The notes beneath the pieces are model-generated. The model saw only the letters and a program-made list of their open reading frames with translations, ran no database searches and was not told the origin of the DNA. The translations under genes and the position numbers were made by a program. Of a stretch of DNA of 64,000 bases, positions 1-9,247 are shown piece after piece; the stretch's first letter is position 1; every line of letters begins with the position of its first letter. Location of the stretch: positions 19,457,003-19,521,002 of the forward strand of contig NC_135551.1 in the NCBI RefSeq assembly GCF_964340395.1. The letters are read 5' to 3'. The DNA is from Glandiceps talaboti. Its lineage: Eukaryota; Hemichordata; Enteropneusta; Spengelidae.

Positions 1-14
1 CAGAAGTATATTGA

Positions 15-326
15 ATGACTTATAGATACACTTGTATGTGTATAGCTGTACATGATGTGATGATGTCACATCGAAACAGAAATGTACATTTTTGGTCGGA
101 GGTCTCCAGACATCTACACAAGGATCATCCAGATCATTCATTCGACCCTAACAATGTTACCGTTTTGGATCGTGAGTTGGACTGGTTTAGGCGAGGGATC
201 AAGGAAGTGATTCATATTCGGACTTTAAAACCATCTATGAACCGTGAAGGGGAACGTTACCAACTTCCAAGAATTTGGGACAATTTTCTGAAGTCAGGCA
301 TGCGTCGTGACATCAGAAAACACTGA
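15..326 (+). pseudogene. C-terminal remnant of a Penelope-like retroelement (GIY-YIG endonuclease end)
   Basis: This is the last part of the polyprotein of a Penelope-like element, a retroelement whose reverse transcriptase is followed by a GIY-YIG endonuclease. The frame is 103 codons. From about residue 28 it matches the family's C-terminal signature: VSRHL, then DHPDH, then the block NVTVLDRE, WFRRGIKEVIHIR, PSMNREG and RYQLP, ending in an IWDNFLKS-type tail. The first 27 codons look unrelated, and a stop codon lies immediately upstream in the same frame, so the reverse transcriptase and catalytic GIY-YIG residues are missing or out of frame. It is a truncated, inactive relic. The family assignment rests on the residue pattern alone. 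The stop codon overlaps a hammerhead-like motif, listed separately. Confidence 0.72.
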
Positions 327-380
327 CGAAGCCATGGTGGATACCTGCTGAAAGCTTTGGTAAGCTAATTAAATTTTGGT
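312..380 (+). ncRNA. Hammerhead-ribozyme-like motif at the Penelope-like element terminus
   Basis: Hammerhead core elements occur in the right order. CTGACGA lies at 323-329. A stem II candidate pairs AGC (330-332) with GCT (347-349), and an inner GGT pairs with ACC. GAAA lies at 350-353. A short stem III pairs GCTT (354-357) with AAGC (362-365) around a 4-nt loop. The cleavage triplet CTA follows at 365-367. Stem I is poor: only an AAAA/TTTT pairing at 317-320 and 374-377, separated by an internal loop. Penelope-like elements are known to carry minimal hammerhead ribozymes, which makes the call plausible, but this copy is probably decayed. Confidence 0.35.
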
Positions 381-454
381 GCAATACGAAGTTATAAATC
401 CATTACCGTACATTTTTGGTCTTTGGTTGTCATTGTTACTGCATATTCACAAGG

Positions 455-735
455 TACTTGCAGCATTCTACTTTCCCAAGCATTATGGGTAGTCATCACT
501 TACAATTGACTGAACTCAAACCTGGTATTAAGATATATTTAAACTTATAAATGATCCAGGTGATATAAATTAAGTATTATACATAAAAAAAATGTTGAGG
601 AAATCCTTACTATGCAATTAACTGTTCTAACAATGTCAGAAGACAATTATAATGTCATAGAAGGTACATGTATACATTGACATTAACATTATACTAGTCT
701 AAGGACAGTCTAATCAAAGTTTATGTCAGTATTAA
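455..735 (+). repeat. Dispersed repeat family U, copy 1
   Basis: This stretch is similar in order and spacing to 63475-63760 at the other end of the window. Shared blocks include TATAAATGATC, ATGTTGAGGAAAT, a CAATTAACTGT-like block and AATGTCATA-like blocks. Divergence is high and no terminal repeats are visible. It may be the 3' flank of the Penelope-like relic or a separate element. Confidence 0.4.
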
Positions 736-1579
736 ATGCCCTTGTGTAATAAGCATAAAAACTCAGCGTGCAACGACTAACATGCACTATTCTAATGATA
801 TATCCTTTTAAATTGCACTACACCCTGCATGACACTATTCAAAATTGAATCAATTTTTGACAGTTAAACATGAATTTATTTCAGTATGTCCATCATTCAT
901 CTGCCCAAGGAGGACATTACAATACTTTATTCTACCAAAAAAAAATAGTTACAATGTATATCACTGAGAAATCTTTTAAATCACATGGATTCTGCCATTT
1001 GCATTTTTGCAATCAATATTTGACTGTTATACACAAAATTATTTCAGTATGTCTACCCACTATGCCCACAACCATATATATACTAATTCCCTCAACATCA
1101 TGGTATAGCTCTAACAGGTGGTTCGCCATCATATTTCTCAAAATTGATTTTACAGAAATTAATTTTCACACTAACATGAATTGAGTCATAATCTATTTAA
1201 TCTTGTTTACTCAATGTATTCGTTTTGACACATTCTCACTATTATTGAAGGGTTTTTAATAATTATTGATGTCTGACTCACATCCTATCAATCAACATAT
1301 GCCAATATTTCCAGATATAATTCTATGATAAATTAGACTAATCATACAGTTCTTATTAATTTTTAAATAGTTATTAACGATATTACCATCATATCTATAT
1401 GTAAAAGATAAAATTGTTATTAAAAAAATGACATCCGGCTGTACAATAAATGATGCCGGATAGAATTATAGCCATTTAACTCTAATGTTTGCATAACTCA
1501 GTATTTGCTGTCTCCGTCCGTTTGCTAGCCATTACATTTATCAACTGCAGACACTAAGTTTCCAAAAGCAAAGATGTTT
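736..1579. other. AT-rich DNA with no supported feature
   Basis: No gene or recognised repeat is supported. A short direct similarity (ATTTCAGTATGTC at about 880 and 1042) and a 7-bp-arm inverted repeat, ATCCGGC/GCCGGAT, at about 1433-1461 are the only structure seen. Confidence 0.5.
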
Positions 1580-1928
1580 ATACCATGCCAGGTTCAAAGA
1601 AATATGGAATATATACACTGGTCGTTCTACATCACAACACATACGTCTATGTCACGACAATGTGTGTCTACATCATTGGTTTTGCTGTGTTCGACAATAC
1701 GAGTCTAAATGCTCAAAATTGCCATTGCTTTCCCCAATTTTTGTTTATATTACTGGTACTGGTATAATTATATTATTCCCCAATATTTTTCTTCATTCAG
1801 CTGGAAAATACTCATGACCTAAGGGTTGTCACTACTCGTCTAATGACTCCTAGTGACACAGGCCCCTTAGGTCACTTGTATTTTCCTTGGCTGAATGAAG
1901 AAAAATATTGGGCAATAATATCTAAATG
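1580..1928 (+). repeat. Hairpin-ended dispersed repeat family B, copy 1
   Basis: The unit begins with TACCATGC and AAATATGGAATATATAC and has a ~190-bp body. It ends in a long inverted repeat with a left arm at about 1775-1829 and a right arm at about 1860-1915. The arms contain AATATTTTTCTTCATTCAGC, GGAAAATAC and GACCTAAGG. Five further full or partial copies lie in this window. No coding potential is seen. It is probably a non-autonomous mobile element with a foldback 3' end, of unknown superfamily. Confidence 0.7.
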
Positions 1929-2032
1929 TATATAGATGCAAATGAAAATTTTTATTTTTTGTCATTTCATGGGATTTATGTATATGGGTGATTTGATAGC
2001 AATTCCTTGGTGACAGATGTACGACATACACA

Positions 2033-2374
2033 TACCATGCACAAGCAAAGTTGAACAAAAAATATGGAATATATACTCTGGTCATTCTATGTCACGATAA
2101 TCCGCATCTATGTCATAACAACTCGTGTCTACATCACTGGTTCTGCTGTGTTCGACATAATGAGTCTAAACGTTCAAAATTGTCATCATTTTCCCTGATT
2201 TTTCTTTGATATCACTGGCGCTGGTATAACTACGTTATTCTCCAACATTTCTCTTCATTCGGCCGGAAAATACTCATGACCTAAAGGTCTAGACTCGTAG
2301 TGACAAGGGCCCCTTAGGTCACTTGTATTTTCCTTGGCTGAACGAAGAAAAATATCGGGGAATAACATCTAACT
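2033..2374 (+). repeat. Hairpin-ended dispersed repeat family B, copy 2 (tandem to copy 1)
   Basis: Same unit and orientation as the copy at 1580-1928, about 105 bp downstream. It keeps the TACCATGCACAAGC start, the ATATACTCTGGTC body and the hairpin end with CCTTGGCTGAACGAAG. The two copies have diverged clearly, so the duplication or double insertion is not recent. Confidence 0.7.
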
Positions 2375-2849
2375 GTAATCAAAATAGTGTAAATACACAA
2401 AATCCCAGCCATTTAGTATTCTTTGACTACAAATGTCTACAATGCACTTTTTTAAGTTCATGTGTGACTCTTTTTTTTTTATGGTTTTCAGAAATTAGCT
2501 GTGACATATTTTGTTGCAAAAAATTATTTCAGTTGTTTTGGGTTCATTTATATAAACAAAAATACAGATACATCCATTGTAGTCAAGATAATGTAAAAAC
2601 AGAAACTCTCTAAAAATGTAAACTGGAAGATATAATGGAACTCTGCAAAAATGAAACCTCCATGTTTTGAATTGGTACCATAGATGGAATAGTTGTTGAG
2701 GTTAAATATGTGACCACTTGAGGAGAAAATTTTACTATCAGAGACACCATTTTACTGTCATAATTTGTATCTACACATGGTAAAGAAAATAATTAAAATT
2801 TTGTGCCTGCCATAGCTTTGTCAAAACTTTGCAAACCAGATTAAATATT

Positions 2850-3240
2850 AGACCTAATAAAAAAAACCTGTATGGTTCCGGTTACGCTCAATTTTAGAAT
2901 AGGTGGGGTAGGTAGATTTTTTATTTTATTTTTAGTATATTTTTTTTTCACTTGTGAGTGTCTAGTTCAGGTTTTCCATTTTCCAAATGGTTTCTGTGTT
3001 ATTTATTTCTTCCTATCAAATGTACACTGTCAGCCATTATAGATTGGAATAACAGTATTAAGTTGTCTTTATAAGTTGATGTCAGTTTCCGTATCCACTA
3101 TTTCTCGTGAGACTTCACAATTTTTGCAATTTTATTATTTTTTTCTCGAATATGTAAAAAAAAAACGTTTAGGGTCAGAAGTGAAAAACTAGGTGTGGTC
3201 GGGTAACCGGAACCAAACAATTATTTTTTTATTTCGCCTT
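2850..3240 (-). mobile_element. Short inverted-terminus element family A, copy 1 (MITE-like)
   Basis: This ~390-bp non-coding element is bounded by imperfect inverted termini AGRCCTAATAAAA and GGTTCCGGTTAC at both ends. The interior carries AGTGTCTAGTTCAGGTTTTC, ATTTCTTCCTATC and AGTTGATGTCAGTTTCCG. Three other copies lie at 6946, 15577 and 58859 in the opposite orientation. The structure is that of a non-autonomous DNA transposon; the superfamily is not identified. Confidence 0.7.
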
Positions 3241-3552
3241 ACATGTAAACTTGCACTAACTGCAACTGGGATACAATGTATATGTTTTCATCAAATAACC
3301 ACCGATATCATTCACTACAAATTGGTCAGTTAGTCATAAAAAACACATTGTATCTGGTGGTTAACATATTATCTGTAGGTAGTGTCTGGCAAGTTTAAAT
3401 CTTGACGGAAAGTTCAGTTTCTCATCCACTATGTTAAAACCGTACCAGTTGTAACTGAAGTATCGTTTTTTCGATCCGACAACCACGATAGCTACCGGTG
3501 CCTGAAAGAAGAATTTAACTTTTGTAGTCAATTATTTAAAGGCCCGGTATGT

Positions 3553-3713
3553 TTCAATCCTGGGTCATCGCATTAGTGTTATCTTAATAATAAGGATTAC
3601 ATAGAATCATTCTTTTCTTCTGGGCCAACTTTTTCTAAAGTCTGCCAAACAACCGTATTACACACCTAGATTTTACTACGCCTAATCTGAAGTTGGCCTT
3701 TAAGCAATCTGGT
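3553..3713 (+). repeat. Dispersed repeat family V, copy 1
   Basis: It aligns by eye with 61975-62141. Shared blocks are CAGGTCAT/GGGTCATCG, ATCTTAATAA.AAGGAT, CTTTTC/GCTCTG, TCTGCCAAACA, CACATCTAGATTTACTA-like and TAGTCTGGTT-like. Copies are about 160 bp, non-coding, with no visible termini. Confidence 0.5.
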
Positions 3714-3891
3714 TTGGGATGAAAGTATATATTACAAGAAAAATATATGAAATTTTCATATTTTGTGTTACGTTTTTATGCCTGTAAATGAATCTTCCTG
3801 CCAGTGATCATAAATAAGGCAAAATCCACAGAAAATATGCAATTTTATCCATTAATAAACAGTAACCTTATGTTTTGCACAGCTGGGCTTG

Positions 3892-4422
3892 TTCATTTCA
3901 TGTTTTTATTTCTGTCTGTTTATGAAATAATTACTAAATTCTGGTTCATGTCATGTTTTTATTTCTGTCTGTTTATGAAATAATTACTAAATTCTGGTTC
4001 ATTTCATGTTTTTATTTCTGTCTGTTTATGAAATAATTACTGAATTCTGGTTCATTTCATGTTTTTATTTCTGTTTGTTTATGAAATAATTACTGAATTC
4101 TGGTTCATTTCATGTTTTTATTTCTGTCTGTTTATGAAATAATTACTAAATTCTGGTTCATTTCATGTTTTTATTTCTGTCTGTTTATGAAATAATTACT
4201 GAATTCTGGTTCATTTCATGTTTTTATTTCTGTCTGTTTATGAAATAATTACTGAATTCTGGTTCATTTCATGTTTTTATTTCTGTTTGTTTATAAAATA
4301 ATTACTGAATTCTGGTTCATTTCATGTTTTAATTTCTGCCTGTTTATAAAATAATTACTGTAATTCTGGTTCATTTCATGTTTTTATTTCTGACTGTTTA
4401 TAAAATAATTACTGAATTCTGG
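3892..4422 (+). repeat. 53-bp minisatellite, ten units
   Basis: A tandem array of a 53-bp unit, starting TTCATTTCATG and ending ATTACTGAATTCTGG. Total length is 531 bp, which is ten units plus one inserted base (CTGTAATTC) in the ninth unit. Units differ at only a few sites, for example TCTGTCTG/TCTGTTTG and TATGAAAT/TATAAAAT. Variants concentrate toward the 3' units. There are no variable spacers, so it is not a CRISPR array. Confidence 0.95.
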
Positions 4423-4426
4423 TTCA

Positions 4427-4504
4427 TGGTGACAACCCTAAGGTAATGAGTTTGTTTTTTTCCTTGGCTGAACGAAGAAAATAGTGGGGAATAACATCTA
4501 AATA
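4427..4504 (+). repeat. Family B fragment (3' hairpin arm only)
   Basis: It starts four bases after the minisatellite ends. It keeps GGTGACAACCCTAAGG, then CCTTGGCTGAACGAAG and GGGGAATAACATCTAAAT, matching the 3' end of family B. The left arm and body are missing. Confidence 0.6.
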
Positions 4505-4610
4505 GACATTCAATTGAAACTTCTTGATAAAAAAATAAAACCCACTGAGGTGCAAAACTTACAGTTTTGGTACTCATGCATTAGTACTGCAACTATATAT
4601 ATACTAGACC

Positions 4611-4933
4611 CAGGTTCATACCCTTCAAGTCAAATAAAATTCCCAGACTTTTCCTGGACTTTTCCAGAACATTTCCAGTAGTTTCCCAGGAGTATTCAGA
4701 TCAACTTTGGTCATTTTCCAGAAGTGTTAACACCAGTAAAATACATTTTATTTGTCAAGATCGACACCTGTTTATTAATACATATTTCTCACCAACACTT
4801 TACACACACAAAAAAAAACATCTATCGTTCAGTCAATCAATTTTCTACAAGTATCAAGGAGTCAATCGCATTTTTCCAGTAAATTTCCAGAAGTCCTCTG
4901 ATATGCCAAGACTTTCCAAAACTGTATGAACTG
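4611..4933. mobile_element. hAT-like short non-autonomous element
   Basis: The left end CAGGTTCATAC and the inverted right end GTATGAACTG form ~10-bp terminal inverted repeats of the CAG...CTG type. Subterminal regions are rich in TTTCCAG and GACTTTTCC repeats, as in many hAT-derived MITEs. No clear 8-bp target duplication remains. There is no coding frame. Confidence 0.5.
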
Positions 4934-5168
4934 TGATACACTAAAACTTAAAATATTTGCACAGAAGTGAAAATCGTATATCAAACATACATGTAGCGGT
5001 AATCAATTTTGCTCTTTCCATATCCTCCTGTCATTTCAATTACTGTTATCCATATTGTGCAAATATTGCCCAGTCAGCACACTAGTGGTATATTTTTTTT
5101 TATCATTTTTATAACTACATCAAATATCATGACATTTCATATCCTGGCTGACCTTTGAATCCATCAAA

Positions 5169-5340
5169 AATTGCCATATGGATGAGAAACAGGTATTCAT
5201 TTCAGATTTTGTAAAAACAACTTTACTTTTGGTTTTTCTATAATGTGAAAATAATGTGAAACGTCTATCAAATCTATGTTTGTAACTCAATAGTCCAAAA
5301 AATTAACAAATGTGCGAAATATTTGTTACTGTATATACAG
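5169..5340 (+). repeat. Family J foldback element, left-half fragment
   Basis: It begins GCCATATGGATGAG and continues through a CTATCAAATCTATGTTTGTAAC block, matching the left halves of the copies at 28547 and 44601. The inverted right arm ending in ATATGGCCAC is missing. Confidence 0.5.
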
Positions 5341-5514
5341 GAAGTGATTTGTCAATAAATTGCATTAAAAAACACAAGTAATCAATATCATTTCCTGTCC
5401 GTGTTGCATCTATTCCTACCCCATCGTCATGGTAATTTGATTTATTTTTTTTTTAACCCAATTTGTTTACAAATTATTTCAGGTATTAAAGTACAATAAC
5501 AAAACTGTTGTTAA

Positions 5515-5580
5515 TTTTTATTAATAATAATAATTTTAGTTTTTATATAGTGCTTTACACTGAGCTATAACTTGAACTTT
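5515..5580 (-). repeat. Possible SINE/LINE 3' tail fragment
   Basis: Read on the minus strand, this is GTGTAAAGCACTATATAAAA followed by an (ATT)n run. That resembles the AAAGCGCTATATAAA-type 3' tails shared by many tRNA-SINEs and L2/CR1-type LINEs. It is short and has no visible head. Confidence 0.35.
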
Positions 5581-5943
5581 TTTCAAGTGATTAATGATTC
5601 TATGTGACTAGCGCCCCCACATGACATTTTTGAGAAATGTATCCCTCCTTTACAAACATTATGTCAGTCAATGAATCTACAATGAGACTCTCCTCCACAT
5701 TTCTGCTGACGGCATCACTTGAATAAATTAGCCTGTTCCTGTAATATTATAGTAATAAAAATAATAAACAAAAAATATGTTGTTACCCTACAGTGGGTAA
5801 TTAATTGATTAATTTTATTTAATATCAATTATAGTGATTGGTGAAATGGGCAAGGGAATATAAACGCACCAAGAGTTAGTTGCATGCACATGGTCAGGTA
5901 TACTCTCACAGCATTGGAGAAATCGTTATTACACAAAATTATG

Positions 5944-6364
5944 GTTGCCATGGAAACCATAGGCTGAAGTGTTCTCCATCAACAATTGTATGTGGAACAC
6001 ATGTGGAAATCACAAAAAGTGTTATTTTAAAACTAATCATCATATGTACACAAAAGATCTATACAGACCATATGGTCATGTTGTGCATCAAATGATGTAA
6101 TCTAATTATTTGATGTTTGGTTACCATAGTAACCAATTAAATGTTATCTTAAAAGTAACTCATTCAAGATAAAGTATAACACATTACATTTTAACTCACA
6201 GTATCTAATCAAAGTGCATCATCAGAAGCAGATTTTATTGTTGCCATGGTAATGGAAATGAGAAAAATATGAAACCTTCTTCTTGGCCAGACCCTATCAG
6301 TTATGTGTAAACTTCATGGATCTCCGGATTTCATAAAGTGCTGTTTTGTTGTTGCCATGGTGAT
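5944..6364. promoter_or_regulatory. Cluster of four X-box-like palindromes
   Basis: Four sites resemble the RFX X-box consensus GTNRCC-N2-RGYAAC: 5944-5957 GTTGCCATGGAAAC, 6120-6133 GTTACCATAGTAAC (a full consensus match), 6240-6253 GTTGCCATGGTAAT and 6351-6364 GTTGCCATGGTGAT. The last two lie in a diverged ~111-bp tandem duplication (about 6228-6400), so part of the clustering comes from duplication. No gene start was found nearby, so the regulatory role is inference. Confidence 0.3.
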
Positions 6365-6945
6365 GAAATGAGAAAACCATGAAAGACCTCACCATTGGCC
6401 AAACTAAAGGCAACTGCCAGATCTAGCGGGTAGGGATGTAAATATAGTGATTGCTAGCTTCATTTCCGATAAAGCTTTAAGGACACAATATATGCTACAA
6501 TATCGTTTACTTTTCATGATGCCGCTCATCCATTTTCTGAAATAAAACTATGGAACAGACGTGTCCAATGTTAACATGGTTAGTTAAATATTTCATTCCA
6601 GGTTGTATGCATATTGGATAGCCAAAACTGTCATTATTAGAACTATACATATACAGAGAAGCATTTCGAATTCTTGTCAGCGCACCCAATCAGACTATTA
6701 CTAAATAGCAACTTCTGATTTTAGACAGACCATGCGAGTAACTTCTCTAACCATCACTATACCCACCTATAACCACACAGTCTACCTGCTTTCTAAGTGT
6801 GCCACATTTTGGTAGTGTGCTACCAGATCATTTCAAACATTATCCATGCATGTGATTCATATTAAATTATCAAATAAAAATACCAAATTTATTTTTTGGA
6901 AAAATAACCCTCCTATCGTTACAAATGTGTTTGATTTTTCACAAT

Positions 6946-7351
6946 CGGCCTAAAAAAAAATTGTTTCGTTCCGGTTACCTGACCCCACCTAGCTTTTCAC
7001 TGCCGACCCTAAACTCTTTTTTTTACGTATTCGAGAAAAAAAAATAAAATCATAAAAAATGTGAAGTTTCATAGAAATAGTGGATGTGGAAACTGACATC
7101 AACTTAAAAAGACAAAATAACACTGTTCTTCCAATCTGTAATGGCTGTACATCTGATAGGAAGAAATAAACAACACAGAGACCATTTGGAAAATAATGGA
7201 AAACCTGAACTAGACACTCATACATGAAAAAATATATAATAAAATAAAATAAAAAATCTACCTACCCCACCTATTTTAAAATTGAGCATAATCAGAAAAA
7301 ATCTACCAAAAAACATAATCGGAACCACACAAATTTTTTTTATTAGGCCTT
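6946..7351 (+). mobile_element. Short inverted-terminus element family A, copy 2
   Basis: It starts GGCCTAAAAAAAAATTG with CGTTCCGGTTACCTGACC and ends in TTTTTTTTATTAGGCCT. The interior is collinear with the copy at 15577. Near the right end it has an extra partial repetition (ATAATCAGAAAAAATC, then CATAATCGGAACC). The 78-codon minus-strand frame inside it is not a gene. Confidence 0.75.
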
Positions 7352-8020
7352 AGTCATCAGCATTTTTTGTCATGTTCATTCTTTTTCTTTCTGTATTTGT
7401 TTGATTAGTTTAATATATTAATCATTAACACCAAAATTGATGGGTATTACGTCACTGACTTTTATTTATTTGTTTTACTTTCTCTTTCCTGCATGGATTC
7501 AAAGAATTGAGTTAATTGCCACATAGCAGGTTTTCACAGAAATTTATATTTAGAAAACATATAGTTCACTAAAAAACAAAAACAAACATGAAATAAATGA
7601 CATCAGCATCTCCTGTTTGTTGATATAATGGTAATAAAAAATAACATTGTACTTTTCAACTGTTATGGTCTGGGTGGGGTGAGAATATTACAATACCCAT
7701 TGGGTGGGCATTGAGGTCAAAGGTTGGACTGAGATATTGATATAAGGGATTTTATGTCAGATCTCGCGAGATATGCAAATATATCTAGCAACAACGGTTG
7801 TCAAACAATTAGGAGTGTGGTTAAGTTTTTGCAATGGCCATGTGTGATGATGTTGAGAATAAAAGTGTTGCTAAGCGTTTGACACTTGACCACCCTCAAG
7901 GGGTTGCTATGGATGCAATGGCTCACGAGAGATCTTGTGAGATCTGCCACTAGACAAAAAAAACAGCTAGTCACTGACTGTTGTTGCTACTAAGCTTAAT
8001 TTTCAAAAAAGCTTAATAGC

Positions 8021-8342
8021 CTTTTATTTTGGGGGGTGAGAAAGTTCAAATGCAAAGGGTGGGAGGTGAGGTGGATATTCAATATACGAGTGCAATTTGT
8101 CATTGACTGACTGTAATGTTCACATGGGTTTCATTTTACAACAAAGCAATGTAAGGATAGCTATGATTTTGAGGGATATATAAGAATATTCAAATACAAA
8201 GGGAGGGTGTGAGATGGGGGCTTGAGAATCAATGTTCATTTTTTATTTGACTGACTTTTGCAGTGCTTTGTTTAATTTCCAACAAAGTTTTAAGGATTAC
8301 TAACTATGATTTTGGAGGGGTGCGAATGTTAAAATGCAAAGC
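8021..8342 (+). repeat. Diverged ~140-bp tandem repeat
   Basis: Three related segments start near 8021, 8159 and 8305. Each has ATTTTG.GGG.TG, then TTCAAATGCAAAG or a variant, with ACTGACT and CAACAAAG blocks between. A weaker earlier relative with GGGTGGGGTGAGAATATT lies at about 7665. It is non-coding, old and degenerate. Confidence 0.45.
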
Positions 8343-8450
8343 CCTTTATTAAGAAGATAATTAATCTGAGATTTTCATGAGGCCTGGTTATAGGGTTAAT
8401 AATTGATAAGTCAGGGGTATATTAACACAGTGAATCATTCTTCTTTTCAG

Positions 8451-8620
8451 ATGACAATCATGCTGAATACAGGCTGTACAATAATCCATATGAGTTATTA
8501 TCAGATCAGATATTAGTGGGATGCAATAGTTATCCGACGTTCCAATATCTCTTCTCTGTTAAATCAGTATTTATTAGCAGCTTAGTAACACAGGAGATGA
8601 TAAAGGAAATAAAAATGTAG
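8451..8620 (+). other. Exon-like open segment behind a strong splice-acceptor-like site
   Basis: A pyrimidine-rich run ending TTCTTCTTTTCAG at 8450 is followed by 55 open codons, starting with GAC at 8453 and ending at TAG 8618-8620. The translation begins DDNHAEYRLYNNPYELLSDQ and has ordinary amino-acid variety rather than a low-complexity pattern. I do not recognise a domain. No convincing donor site was chosen. If real it could be an internal or terminal exon, but chance open frames of this length are common. Confidence 0.2.
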
Positions 8621-8638
8621 TAAAATAACTCCATGCTC

Positions 8639-8658
8639 AAAAAAAAAAAAAAAAAAAA
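8639..8658. repeat. Poly(A) tract
   Basis: An uninterrupted A run in AT-rich DNA, with no retroelement body recognised upstream. Confidence 0.8.
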
Positions 8659-9212
8659 TTAAAAGTTGATATTCAAGAATGATCCCGTTCTCTAAGAACT
8701 AAATCCTCACATATAAATTCAAATTTAGGATAGTATGCAAGTGAAATAGGCTTTCTTCTTTACAACATACCTCAGATCTGAACAGACAAATATGAATGTC
8801 ACTGTAACGAAGTGAATACTGTTCTAGTACTGTTAAAAGTAAAATATGCATATTATACATGAATATATAATCTATGTCCATTCCAGACTCCAGATAGAAC
8901 AAATTTGCACCAAAGTAATTGAAAAAGAAATTCAACTATGTTTTTCTTGTGACAATTATAAATGCGATTGAAATGCCCAGGTTAAGTTCTGATGGTAGTA
9001 GAATCGTTAATTGCATATTAAGTTCAAATGAAGATTAATCTGTGTTTAATTAGAAATCCAATGTATACAATGCATGATTGCATTATGATGTAGACTTTTA
9101 GTTTTGCAAATTTGTGACTCAGAGCAAAATCAGAACTTTCGTGTTTTACTTACAAATAGAGTAAAAAAACAGAATTGATAGCAAATTTCAACGCCAATCA
9201 ATGTGAAATCTG

Positions 9213-9247
9213 ACCCCCCCCCCCCAAAAAAAAAAAAAAAAAAAAAA
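9213..9247. repeat. Poly(C)-poly(A) tract
   Basis: About 11 C followed by about 23 A with no interruption. A strand-asymmetric simple tract, probably from replication slippage. Confidence 0.85.

Noticed and set aside
3892-4422. CRISPR-like array
   Set aside because: Units are continuous 53-mers with no unique spacers, in an animal genome.
7757-7950. Possible MITE with AGATCTCGCGAGAT and AGATCTTGTGAGATCT ends
   Set aside because: The inverted similarity is about 15 bp with several mismatches and no second copy was found in the window.
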